Positions 12,301 to 23,610 of a DNA stretch of 64,000 nt are shown in pieces. A model generated the notes under the pieces. It saw only the letters and a list, made by a program, of their open reading frames with translations. It did not search any database and was not told the origin of the DNA. Within the stretch, counting starts at the first letter, position 1. Each line of letters starts with the position of its first letter. The translations under genes were made by a program, and so were the position numbers. The DNA comes from Hesseltinella vesiculosa (Eukaryota; Mucoromycota; Mucoromycetes; Mucorales; Cunninghamellaceae), in the NCBI GenBank assembly GCA_002104935.1, contig MCGT01000060.1, forward strand, positions 1 through 64,000, in the 5' to 3' direction.

Positions 12301-13141
12301 TCGTCGTCGTTGCAGATCTTGTTTGCCCAGGATGCCAGGGGCTCAAAGTCAGGCTGATCTTCGCGACGAATCATCAGGGTAGGGCCAAAAAAGCCAGCCT
12401 TGAACCATTCCTGCATCATATCGGCTTCAAAGGGGCCTTGTACCTTGCCGCTAGGATCGCGGTAGTACCACTGGAACGGCGCAGATTCCTTGCGGCGGTC
12501 TTGATCTCGCTGATGGTGCATTGCCCCTCGTCCGCCATCTTGATGACGACGATGATCGGCCCAGCCATCATCTCCATCGGCACGTCGCCCTAGAAACAAA
12601 TGAACAATACAGGTAAGAGAAAATAACAGTGGTGAGTAGGCCATCATGTGCACATTCTCCCTCTTGTCCTTCTACCTCTGGACCATTGATGACGATCCTG
12701 GTGATTTTTGCCTTGGGATTGTCGAAACGGGCGAGGAGCATCGACATGGACAGGCCCTTGCAAAAGCTAAAGTGAGAGGACAAAAGCGAATGCGTCAGTG
12801 TTTCAAAAGTTTACAAGAGGACGCTGAGAGAAGGCTTACTTACTCGATGTTCATCATCCGTGATCTGCTCAAAAGCCAGAGGCTGAACGGCATGTTGGAC
12901 GGTGGCGTATGGGACATGCTCAAACTGTTGAGGAGGGTCCATGGGACGATACAGGCTGAGCATGTATTCCTTGGAATACTTGAATTGGTTCTCTTGTTTT
13001 TCTAATCCAAACACTTGTTGGTCACGCATCCTATGTACGACCAATCAAAAAACAAAGGAAGAGCCGTGAGATAATGCTGCTTGTTTCTCTTTCGTCATTC
13101 TGCTATTACCATTCGGCTCCAAAGTTCATATTGGCAGTCAT
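9365..13141 (-). CDS. GYF-domain protein (GIGYF/Smy2-like)
   Basis: Complement exons 13110-13141, 12844-13030, 12654-12756, 11266-12589, 9684-11200 and 9365-9609 give about 1135 residues. The GYF core is complete near residues 130-185: WYYRDPSGKVQGPFEADMMQ, then EWFKAGFFGPTLMIRR. GYF domains bind proline-rich PPG-phi ligands; GIGYF and Smy2 proteins work in translational repression, mRNA decay and vesicle traffic. The body is low in complexity, with long Gln runs (CAG repeats near 11884-11980), a coiled coil rich in Gln/Lys, and repeated SLREIQ-type motifs. The C-terminus (FKTWCRNALRQLNPGV, then FASEFMKRRRAEL) resembles the conserved end of animal GIGYF, which supports orthology. The third exon uses a weak donor (GTGCAC) because only that keeps the frame; this junction is the least certain. 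Confidence 0.87.
11884..11980 (-). repeat. CAG trinucleotide repeat encoding poly-Gln
   Basis: Interrupted CTG/CAG triplets in the GYF gene encode several runs of 5-10 glutamines. A second Gln-rich block lies at about 10850-10975. Such runs are length-unstable and often form disordered, aggregation-prone regions. Confidence 0.85.
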
Positions 13142-13773
13142 GATTTCCCAGGTAAAACAGTAAAAATAGCACAGGCAAAGAGAAGAAAGAGAAGATTAAC
13201 AAGAAGTCAAAGAGGTAAAGAAAAAAAAACGGTGAAAGGGAAGAACAAAGAAAAAATAAACAATCAGAAATGTACACCTACAAACTCCGCCTGTCATTTT
13301 TTATTTAGTTTTGTGTGTTCCTTCGATTATTTTGGGTGGTGAAGATGATAGGAAATGAGTTAGACAAGGAGAGAGAGGTAGTGAGTGGCTCTATCATTCT
13401 CTTAACTACATGGCGAATGCAGACTCAAAAACCATGGCCAGCACAAGGTAAGATCTAATACGGAAGCAGACGGCGGTAACAAAACTAAAAGGAACGATCA
13501 TCCGTCGCCACCTTGCCTATTTTTGGCTCGCCAGACGTGCCTTTTCCAATATTTGACTACACAGGCGTTGGAGAAATGATCATGGCCGAGGTTGGATTTG
13601 AAGTGAGGCCAAGAAAGTCGCAGGTTCTCCAGAACCAGTGTATGCGCAAGCCAGACATCGGTAGCAACGGCTATGATTGAGTATTGCTGAGGAAGTAAAA
13701 GGCAAGATCTCGCTGTTATTCTATCCAAAGGTGTGTTGGTATATGCTGGTACCTGTACTGTACAGGTGCAGGC

Positions 13774-14038
13774 TCATTTGTAGCGGCCCATGGGCACATA
13801 TTCCCAGAATGTATCCCAGCCAGCATTGACATTCTATGCCAAAAAAGAATAGGAGACAATATAGCATCGGTGTCCAGTCTCTTAGATGAAGCCTCACGTT
13901 TATCGAATGATAGGGAAGGACGCTCGCCCTCGGATTGCATCCTAATGTCTTTTGTACGAGTAAAACGATGATCGCCCCTCACTAAACCATCGGCTTCCAA
14001 TTCAGGATCATGAGACACTACGGCATCATTCCATTCGA
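13774..14038 (-). CDS. Possible 3' part of a small spliced gene, unknown
   Basis: Two short segments on the complement can be joined in frame. The first, 13983-14038, reads VEWNDAVVSHDPELEADGL. The second, 13774-13833, reads NVNAGWDTFWEYVPMGRYK and then stops. The proposed intron is 149 bases with a GTGAGG donor and TAG acceptor. The residues look protein-like (many aromatics, no low complexity), unlike the surrounding sequence. I could not find a convincing first exon or start codon upstream; a candidate AG|TCAAGC...GGCAG|gtattt segment lies near 14120-14150. I do not recognise the protein. It could be a chance frame. Confidence 0.28.
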
Positions 14039-14657
14039 CTGAGAGTTAACCACGCCGCTGTTGACGACAGCTGGATTCATCGTTGGCGAAGGAGAACCAA
14101 TAAAAAAAAAGTGACAGCAGAAAAAAATACCTGCCAAAAAGCTTGACTTTCAAAAAAATTGAATTGCCGTGTCTGATTTCAACAAACACTGGCTGCCACA
14201 AAATGATGGGGAATTTGCAGGAACATAAACGACAGAATGCTAAGCTTCAATACACCCAAAAGAAAAAGACAAATGACATCATCGAGATCGAGTCACATGA
14301 CAAGGAGTCAAAGCTGCCCTTTTTTACAGTTGCTAGTTGGGTCAGCGTCAAAATCAAAATCAAAAAAAAAGATCTGTGACACAGGGGGATGTCTGTGGGG
14401 TTGAAAGGGTTAACTAGTGGCTCGGAAGATGGCCCTAACACTACCCAAACGAGTCAATGCGACATAACAACATGTGTTTGGTGTTACATTTGTAAAAAGG
14501 TATTCTTGGCTTGGTCCAAATGACCTTGCTCTGCTACTGTTCTTATGAGATCGTCGGGGCACGAATATAGCCGCCAAATAAAAAAAATTGGACAGGAACT
14601 TTTTTTTGTTCTCTTTTTCTTTCACACTTTTTTTTATTATTTGGATTCGCGGATACC
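14039..14657. other. Upstream region of the PSD2 gene
   Basis: The last 60 bases before the decarboxylase start are T-rich, like other leaders in this window. The rest holds no supported gene, apart from a possible 5' exon of the doubtful gene ending at 13774. The stretch 13142-13773, on the other side of that candidate, is also without a recognisable gene. Confidence 0.4.
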
Positions 14658-17600
14658 ATGGCCGATGGCAAGAATCCTTCAAGTCTTCCGGAAAGAATAC
14701 CGCACACTCCAGGTATCCCTGATGCATCCAGTTCATTGTCACCGTCGCAAGATTCCTTCAACGCGGCTCAAAGCCCTGCTCTGTCGACCGACCCCATTGA
14801 CTCTGTCACATCACCTTCTTCCAAAAGAAGACTAGGACTGTTCCCCCGTAGCAACAGTCAGAAATGGCTGCATAAGGCTCAGCATAAAAGACAGCAGCAA
14901 AAAATCGGTGCTTGGGATGATGTGCCTTTGGATCCTTCGAAACTGATCATCCGATTCTCCCTCATGAGTGCCCGGCATTTGGCCAACCACGTAAGAGAAT
15001 GTAGAAAAAAAAGAACGTTGGTAACAAACGAATATGCCCTTTTTTGTTCATTAGGAATCATCCTGCAACCCATATGCTATTATCAGCTGCGCTGGTCAAC
15101 GCCAGCGAACGCATGCTATCAAACAAACCTATGATCCTGAATGGTCGACCACCTTTGACTTTCCCTTGGATGCCATTCTCGGTAGACGCCGAAGACAGAT
15201 TTCTTTAACTCAAGGTGTGGCTATCACTCTGTGCAGTAAAGATCGCTTTAAATCGGTGTTTTTGGGCCAGTGCCGTTTATCCTTGCAAGACTTGATGCCA
15301 TTTCATGCTCCTAATAACCAGGTAAAACCGGCAAAAAAAAAAAAAAAAAGCGGCGATATTTTTTAACTAGGTCACGTTTTTCTGCCTCACATTAGCCCAC
15401 ATGGTATAACATTCAACGCCAGCGCCAGCGACAACGGTTTGCCCTTCGACGTAGCAAGCAACTGCAAGACCCTTCCGAGGCCGGAGAAGTGTACATGAAA
15501 ATGGGGGTCACCGTCAAACCTGAATTCCTGGCCACCAATATGGAGGAGTCGCCTTCCACCATGGATCCCGTGGCCAAGGAAATCGAAGATGTCGAAAAAA
15601 CTTGGTCCTTGGTATGGCAACGTTTGACTTCTCTGCCTCTCTCCTCGTCCTCTGACAACAATCATGGGGAAAGCTTGGACTTGGATGCCTTGCAGCTGAC
15701 AGAAGATGACAGCGAATCATCCGATCGTGCTGTTCGTCCTCCACCTGACCCTGTGCTGTCCCCCGGTGACGACGCCACCTCTGGAACGCCTACCCCGCCG
15801 CCACGCCGCCGATTCCGCAGGAAGCAAAAGACCTCAGCCTCTTTGTCCTCAGCCTCACCTGCCACCATTACCTCGGCGGCCAGCCCAACACCATCCACAA
15901 AGAAGCGACATCGGCTCCGGTTACGCCGCCGTCAAAAAGAACTCATTGCTGAGTTCAAGTCTGATGTGGTGGGAATTATGTTTTTGGAAATCTGCCACGC
16001 CAACGATTTACCCCCTGAAAAAAATGGTAAAAAAAATAGCCATCGTCTGTGCGCCGGCTGACGTATCGTTCCATGCCATAGTAACCAGGACCAGTTTTGA
16101 TATGGATCCCTTTGTTATTGTCACCTTCGGTGCCTCAACGTTCCGCACGCGATCGATCCGCCATAATCTCAACCCTGTGTGGAACGAAAAGCTATTCTTC
16201 CATGTGCGCCGCAACGAAGCCAACTACTCCGTCAAGTTCACCGTCTACGACAAGGACAAATTCTCGGGCAACGACTTGGTTGCCAGCTACACCATCCCCA
16301 TTTTACAGCTGATCGAACAATTCAAAAACGACGATGCTCAGACTTCCTCAACCACCGCCAGCCATACTATCGCCATCCCCTCCTCCTCCTCCTCCTCCTC
16401 CTCTTCAACCACCACCAGTACAGCCCTGCCCACCGCTTTTCCCACTATGGTCACCACGTCTCCCGGACCGAGCAGCATGATGATGGCTTCATCCGTCTCG
16501 TCTTCGTCCTCCGTCGCATCGACGATGACCCCTCCTGCCGCCACTGCCAGCACCGCCAACGACCCTAGCCGAGCCATTGACGAACAGATGGGCAAGGAGA
16601 CATTTCCTTTGACCATGGCTAAGCAAAGCAAGTGGCAAGACAAGCACCAGCCCACCCTCACCATCCGTGCCAAGTTCATACCCTATGTAGAAATCCGCCG
16701 CCTCTTCTGGCTTGCCCTGGCCAAGACCTATGACATTGACGAAAACGGCACCATGAGCAAACTGGAAGTGCAGGCCATGCTCGAATCCCTTGGCTCCACC
16801 ATCTCCGAGCAAACTCTGGATAAATTCTGGCGCCGTCATCACAAGGACCCCAACAACGATGCTGATGAAATCACCATGGAGCAGCTCGCCGAGAGCCTGG
16901 AAGACTTTATGCTGGCTGCTGAAATTGGTCCTTCGGCCAATGACGAAGGTGAACTGGATCTCGATGAAGACGAAGACGAGGATGACGAAGGCTTGGTTGT
17001 CCGTGGCCACCGCTCTTCTGGTCTGCACGGTAAGCACAGATGAAGCCTCCTCCCCTCCCAAAAAAAAAAAGGGCTGCCTGCCTATTTCTTATTTCTCCTT
17101 TTTCTCAGAGCAACACCACTTGATCGCTCCCGAGGAGGTGGAAACCACTGACTCTGAGGAGGACGACCTGTTGTTCACAGATGCCCTAGAGTCATCTATC
17201 TCGGAAGACGATGGCGACGAAATGGATGACGACGAAATGGATGACGATATGAATGTTGAAGCGCTGCGTGATGCACGGGATGTCCAGTATGGGGGCTCAG
17301 CAAGCCCTGTGATCCTCTCTAGCTCACTGTCATTCAACAACCTACAAGGCTTGGCTCATGAGTCGGCCACCCCAGCCTTATCACCATCCCATCGTCTTCA
17401 GCCAAGCAACGTATCCATCTCTTCCTCCCACTCCACGCCAACCAGCAGCTCCACTCCCAACGTCTCTTCTGCTGGCCTGTCATCTTCGCTCAAACTTCTC
17501 CACCCATCCCCACTCCGCCATCGCGTGCCTTCCCCCATTTCCAGCCCTCCCTCCTCCTCGCGCTCGCCTCCCATGCAAGACACCACTCCTCCTATCATTG

Positions 17601-19146
17601 GAGAAAAGCTTATCCGACTCAAAGAATGTCCCATCTGCCACCGCCCCAATTTGTCTCGCCGAGGTCAGATGGACATAGTCACGCATGTAGCCACCTGCGC
17701 TGCCAATGACTGGACCACGGTCGATCGTTTCCTCATGGGGAACTTTATTACCGAACAATACGCCCAGCGAAAGTAAGTTTCGATTTGATTGTGCACCATC
17801 GCTGCCTTGGCCAAGCCAAGATAACCACAAGTGTGCTTACTTTTTTTTTTATTCTTTTATCTCTTTTATAGATGGTTTGTCAAGCTGGTGAGCAAGGTCG
17901 GCTATGGTCGCTATGTCCCCGGAAGAGTATGTTTGTTGAGACCAGTCTGCCTTTTACTGACTTTTTTTTTCTTTTTTTTAAGAACAATGCCAACATCATC
18001 GTGCAAGACCGACAGACTGGGCAATTGGTTGAAGAACGTATGAGTGTTTATATTCGCTTGGGCATGCGATTGGTATATAAAGGCATGAAAACTGGCATTC
18101 AATCAAAGACTGGTAAGAGCGTCAAAAATTAAATCTAGTCGAGACCACGCTGACTGATCCCCCCCCTTTTTTTTTCTTCCTTAACAGCCAAACGGATCCT
18201 GACCAACTTAACGTTACGCCAAGGCCGACGGTTTGACTCACCCGCTAGTGCTCGTGACATCCTGCCTTTTATCAAGTTCCATCGCCTAGACATGACCGAA
18301 GTCCTGGATCCCCTGGAGTCCTTCAAGACATTTAATGAATTTTTCTATCGCAAGTTGAAACCTGAAGCTCGCCCATGTGCCTCGCGCGATGATCCACGGG
18401 TCGTTGTAAGTGCGGCTGACAGCCGCATGATGGCCTTCCAGACAATTGATCAAGCCACCAAGATCTGGATCAAGGGCTGGGATTTCACCTTGGCCAAGCT
18501 CCTGGACGATGTGTCTTATGCCATGAACTTCCACGGCGGGTCCCTGGCTGTGTTCCGTCTTAGCCCTCAAGATTATCACAGGTGCAATGAACCCCTGCGC
18601 CAAGATGGCCCCTTATGCTGACCTTTTTTTTTTATTTTTTTTATTTTTTTTATTTTTTGGCGACATTTCCTTTAGATTCCATGTGCCTGTGGACGGCATT
18701 ATCACCGAGACCCATCATCTCCCAGGACAGTATTATACCGTCAATCCCATGGCTGTCCGTACAACACTGGATGTCTTTGGTGACAACGCACGCACCATCG
18801 TGCGCATGGATACCGAAGCGTTTGGGAAAGTTGCGATTGTGTGTATTGGAGCCATGATGGTTGGGTCTATCATCCTAACCGCACCCATCGGCTCTCCACT
18901 CAAGCGTGCAGACGAGTTGGGCTATTTCAAGTTTGGCGGCTCGAGGTACAACGCAGAAAAATGACCGACGGAAACGGCGCAGTCGCTTACTTTTTCTTGT
19001 TTTGTAGCTGTGTTCTCTTGTTTGAAAGGGATGGTATTCAGTTTGATCAGGACTTGCTGGAAAATGCCCAGAAACCTCTTGAAACGCTGGTACGTGTTGG
19101 TGAACAAATTGCTGTGAAAAAAGCAGCCACCGACTTGATTCAATAA
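14658..19146 (+). CDS. PSD2: Phosphatidylserine decarboxylase with C2 domains and EF-hand (PSD2 type)
   Basis: Exons 14658-14990, 15055-15321, 15396-16026, 16082-17029, 17109-17772, 17872-17926, 17983-18112, 18188-18581, 18676-18945 and 19008-19146 give 1276 residues. Order: a first C2 domain (about 95-215); a second C2 domain (about 395-490, [19 protein letters not shown]); an EF-hand-like helix-loop-helix near 613-650 ([18 protein letters not shown]); a Cys/His motif (CPICHR ... HVATCA, about 898); and the decarboxylase domain from about 1010. The autoprocessing triad is visible: Asp in VSAADSRM, His in FHVPVDG, and Ser in FGGSS near 1230. The last motif is rebuilt only by splicing 18945 to 19008. 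The enzyme makes phosphatidylethanolamine in endosomal/Golgi membranes. The stop codon lies inside an AATAAA. Confidence 0.95.
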
Positions 19147-19147
19147 A
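19142..19147 (+). terminator. AATAAA overlapping the PSD2 stop codon
   Basis: The TAA stop at 19144-19146 is embedded in AATAAA. Cleavage and polyadenylation a short way downstream would leave almost no 3' UTR. The next start codon is 183 bases further on. Confidence 0.45.
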
Positions 19148-19328
19148 ACGCACCTCTCTCTCCCACACACATCACACTTCTCATTGACACCCAACGTTTT
19201 CTGCATTCGTGTGACCTGCTCATGCCAGAACGGGAAGCATACCACAGGAACGGACTTTCAAAATAGGACTCCCAACCCGGCACAAGAAATGGTTTTTTTT
19301 TTCTTTTCTTTCTTGCTGCAACCATCCA

Positions 19329-21042
19329 ATGGATCACTCCATTCTCATACGAAAGCATCCTCATCATCAATACCAGCTACAGGTCATCAAAACTGAGCTT
19401 GTACATAGGACGATCGAACGTATTAGGCAGCTTCTTGTCCAATACCCTGGGAACTTTGATATCCATTTTTTGCCTCCCCCACCACACACATCCATCCCTG
19501 CCCATGAAGCCATTGCCAACTTGTACAACAACACCATTGCTGAATACCGCTCGAATAACATTCCGTTTGATGATCACTGGGTAAATAAGAAATAGAAACG
19601 ACGACAGACTGCAGCAAAGCCCTTGGCTAACCTTCTTCTTTCCATGGCCCAGCACTGGAACATAGCTTGGAGACAAGCCCTCTCACTTGATAGCCTGTTG
19701 CTTCTCGCTCAAGGGAATCAACAACGCTTGATACAGTCTTTCCATCCAAAATGCCACCGGGTTCTGCAAGCAATTTTCCACCACGATCTGGCTCGATACA
19801 TGCGATTCTATCCATGGAAGTGGTTCTCAGACCTTGTCTTTGTCGGCGCAGGCGGGTTCTCGGCTGTCTATGCTGCCAACATCTCCCTGCTCTTTGATGT
19901 GCCTGAGCCCGGACGCACCTTTGGTTCTTTGAAACGAGGTGTGGCTGTCAAGGTTGTGGACGAAAAAATCCTGAACGAGGTAGGACAAGAAAATGGTCCA
20001 GGCATGTTTGACTGCATATTGACTTTTTTTTTTTTTTTTTCAAAATCGGGCTCTTAGATCACAGTTCAATCAAGGGCCTTCTTAGCTTTGCTCTTTCATG
20101 GATTGACATTATGCGAGTCGACAGGTGATTTGCTGATGATTGGGACGTTGGCAGAAGGTGGCAATTTAGAATCACATATTGATGGCCCGGTGCCTGAGAG
20201 CTTAGATCTCACTTCAGTAGCCGACACTGTCACTCGCCTTGCTTTTCACCTGGCAAGCTTGCATGACGATATCAGGATGTGCCATCGCAATATCCACCCT
20301 CAAAATGTACTATGCGTCGATGATGATTACCTTTTGGTCGATTACAGATTTTCAACGGCCTCCAACGAAGCAACAGAGGTCTCCCGCCAAGCCAAAGCTC
20401 ATTATGGTAAGGCAAAAAAAAAAAAAAAAGACCATGGATCGACCTCTGATTTGGTCATATGCCGTAGGTCGACTTCCCTATATTGCACCTGAACTGCACC
20501 AAGGCATCTACACCGAGAAATCAGACGTATTCAGCCTTGGGGTGATCATGTGGCAGTTGGTATCTCGCATTCCTTTCCCTCGGCCAGAGATTGTTCTGGA
20601 TCAAACGGAGCTGTACAAGATTGAATGGGTACCTGGGGTGCCTCAGTGGTACATGGAGCTGACGATGGCCTGCTTGGAACCCAAGCCCGAACACCGTCCA
20701 ATTGCTGAAGACGTGGGCCTGATTGCTCGCAAGTATGCTGCTGCCAACAAATCACACTTACTGACGGACGACCAGAATTGGCTAGCCTATGTGCAGCAGC
20801 GAAGGCAAGCGTGCCATGCCCATGTGCAGCAGTGCAAACGTAAATGGAAGGAGCAGCGACAGCAAAACCAGCAGCCCTCTGCCAACCAATCTGCGCTACC
20901 CCACCCCCCATTGGAAGAAGAAGATGACGAAGAGATCGGTGCCTCTCGCTTGTATAGCTTCCGGAGCCTGCCTACGTTTGACACATTCCTGTCGCTCCCC
21001 TTTCATCACCGCCCCTTTGATCCTGTAAATATTAATTTTTAA
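19329..21042 (+). CDS. Protein-kinase-like protein lacking the HRD aspartate (probable pseudokinase)
   Basis: Exons 19329-19580, 19653-19979, 20058-20406 and 20468-21042 give 500 residues. A kinase fold is plain: a glycine-rich loop (VFVGAGGFSAVYAA), the VAVK lysine, GRLPYIAPELHQ (APE motif) and KSDVFSLGVIMWQLVSRIPF. The catalytic loop reads CHRNIHPQNVLC, so HRD is HRN, and the metal-binding DFG reads DYR. Loss of the catalytic Asp predicts weak or no phosphotransfer and a scaffold or allosteric role. The C-terminus is a basic, Gln-rich helix followed by an acidic patch (EEEDDEEIG). It lies just downstream of the PSD2 gene on the same strand with its own start. Members of large Mucorales kinase-like families often look like this, but I cannot name an ortholog. 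Confidence 0.85.
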
Positions 21043-23010
21043 TCTCCTTGTCGACCGTAAATAAATAACTGTTGACCACTCGCATAAATTTCAGTGTTAA
21101 TAGGAACCCTTTGGGGGTTATTTTTGCAGATAGGCGGGCACCTCTCCTCTGTGACTTCAAATCTTTGCACGGAGTGAGCCCCATGAGATCGCTTGAGGTC
21201 TGATTTCTACAACGTCTTCGTGTGCAGCTGCCAGCGTCCTCCTCACACCGAAGCCCTTATCACCAACCAACGACAGCTAAGACCAACACCAACCGACCTT
21301 CCGTCCTTGTGGCTAGAAAAAAACCAGCCTTTCCAAAAAAAAAAACTCTGCGCTCCCTAATACCCAGCGTTCGTGGAAACGGGTGTAGGATAGGGCGGCA
21401 AAAGCAGAATGCTGGTGAACCACGGAAACCGAAATCATCGAAAATACATACTGTAAACAGTGGCAGGAAGTAGTCAGTCGCGTACCTATTGCTTTGAATT
21501 GTATGGGAGGAACCCTGGCGAAAATGGCTGCATTTTTATTTTTTTTAGCTGAGGATTCAGAGATATCAAAACAAAAGTAGGCTGTGCAGCCTGGCTTTTT
21601 TCAGCCACCATTTATGAATTTGCGCTTACCCTCAATTTTCATGACAAACGAATTACTCAAGCGAGGTTTTTTTTTTTAAAAAAAAATTGGACATTCATGT
21701 TCAACTTCCATGCAGGATCGTTTTGTTCTGGCTGGCGTTCATGACCAATCTTTTCCCCAGCAGTCGAAGAGTCCAATGTCATGATCAGGAATGCCGTCAA
21801 TACCTTGATCATATTGTACTTGATGATGACACCTATTTTCACTGATTACAGTACCAGTTTGTCCTGCGTGTAGAGCCCTGAATCGAAAGGCTCTGTGCGG
21901 CGATTGAATATGGCCGTCCAATCTTGTTTTTCCTGCTTCATCTGCTTGGGGGTGGGAGGTCCCTTTTTTTTGGCTGAAAAAAGAAAACCATGTCGGACAT
22001 TGTAATTTTTTTTTTTTTTTTTCGTTTTGCCTTTTTTTTTTGGCTGGGGAAAAGGAGGTCCCAAAAACTACTTGATACCAAATTGGCTGGGCAACCTTCA
22101 TAGATTGACTTGATTTTTTCACTATCCATATATTGCATTAAAACCTGAACCCATGCAAAATTTAATCTTGATTCATTCATTCAAAACTGCAATAGAGTAA
22201 TTTCTTTTTTTGTAAAAAGCAAAGGGTCTCTCTGGCGACCTGGCCAAAAAATCCTCCATTTTCATCAAAAATTTAAGTGTCCAATCTTTTGCATGTAACT
22301 GATACTTGATGAGGTGGGATGGAAGTCACAATAAAAAGCTTTGTATGGGACGTGGTATGTACCAAGCTAGAACAACCAGAAATCATGGCTGCCCAGCCAT
22401 TTTGCAAAAGGCCCATCTTTTTTTTAGATGAGCCTAGTTCTTCACCGTCTTATCCAAGTGCCGTATAATTTTAACTGTCAATATTTCCCATTAAGTACCA
22501 ATTCCAAGTACAGTTTGGTGTGAATCATATCATCTGCCATCCTCTCCCACTATGTACCAAAAACGCAACGGCTGGAGCTGGCCACTCTCCCAGCACACGC
22601 TGCGCTTGACCAGAATTGAATCCCAGCCGCAGTAAACAGGTCAACCAGTAACCATGGTGGGTAAGCCTAGGCGCACTTTTTTTCTGTTTTTTCAATGAAA
22701 AACTTGGAATCTCTGTTGACAACCGCTAAATGGCCTAGTCTAAAATGCAATGAGGATGCTTGGTGCAAGGTAATCTATTATTGGCATACTTGTTGTATGC
22801 TAATCCTCGGAAAAGAGTACAAAAAAAGAGCAGCAACTCACTCTTTTTATCTCTTTTGTTTGTTTACCTCAAGAAGTTATCATCTGGGCCCTGATGGACA
22901 ATGTTACGTTATGAATGTGTTGTTGCCTGATATCAAGTAAGTCTGACGCATGAAAAAAGAAGCAAGGCTTACATAGTTTTTTTCAACTTCTTTTCAAAAG
23001 GCTACCGTGA
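21043..23010. other. Gene-poor stretch, nothing convincing
   Basis: TAAATAAATAAC at about 21056-21067 is a probable polyadenylation signal for the kinase-like gene. Beyond it there are only A/T runs and short frames that follow them. No motif, RNA gene or transposon end was seen. Confidence 0.5.
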
Positions 23011-23394
23011 TGTCTCGAGTCCACATGCATGTTGCAGACTGTCCTAGCAAGGAACTTGCCTTCTGGTGGCGCGCCCGTACATGACGGATCAATAGATCTC
23101 TGATTGTGCCCGTGTTTGCCATAGGAATTTAATTATCTACGGATAGTTAGCTGACTGCTTCATGATGTGGTGTGGTGGTGCCTTGGTGTGGCGGTGCCTT
23201 GGTGTCTCGAGGCCACATTCATGTTGCAGACTGTCCTAGCAAGGAACTTGCCTTCTGGTGGCGCGCCCGTACATGACGGATCAATAGATCTCTGATTGTG
23301 CCCGTGTTTGCCATAGGAATTTAATTATCTACGGATAGTTAGCTGACTGCTTCATGATGTGGTGTGGTGGTGCCTTGGTGTGGTGGTGCCTTGG
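23011..23394. repeat. 192-bp tandem duplication, two copies
   Basis: The segment beginning tgtctcgag at 23011 is repeated from 23203 with only a few differences (for example agtccacatgcat against aggccacattcat). Both copies contain the GGCGCGCC site and end in the start of the 16-bp minisatellite. The near identity implies a recent event. Confidence 0.9.
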
Positions 23395-23610
23395 TGTGGT
23401 GGTGCCTTGGTGTGGTGGTGCCTTGGTGTGGTGGTGCCTTGCTATGATGGTGCCTTGGTGTGGTGGTGCCTTGGTGTGGTGGTGCCTTGCTATGATGGTG
23501 CCTTGCTATGATGGTGCCTTGCTATGATGGTGCCTTGCTATGATGGTGCCTTTCTATGATGGTGCCTTGCTATGATGGTGCCTTGCTATGATGGTGCCTT
23601 GGTGTGGTTG
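23359..23610. repeat. 16-bp minisatellite, about 15-16 units in two variants
   Basis: The unit is tgtggtggtgccttgg in one variant and ctatgatggtgccttg in the other. The tgcctt core recurs every 16 bases from about 23371 to 23595. The first variant dominates the left, the second the right, with one interspersed stretch. Units abut without spacers, so this is not a CRISPR array. Confidence 0.92.

Noticed and set aside
16489..17061. 190-codon complement frame
   Set aside because: Antisense to the second C2 and EF-hand part of the PSD2 gene; Gly/Val/Phe-rich shadow.
23359..23610. Regular repeats that might be a CRISPR array
   Set aside because: Units are 16 bases and contiguous with no spacers, and the genome is eukaryotic; it is a minisatellite.
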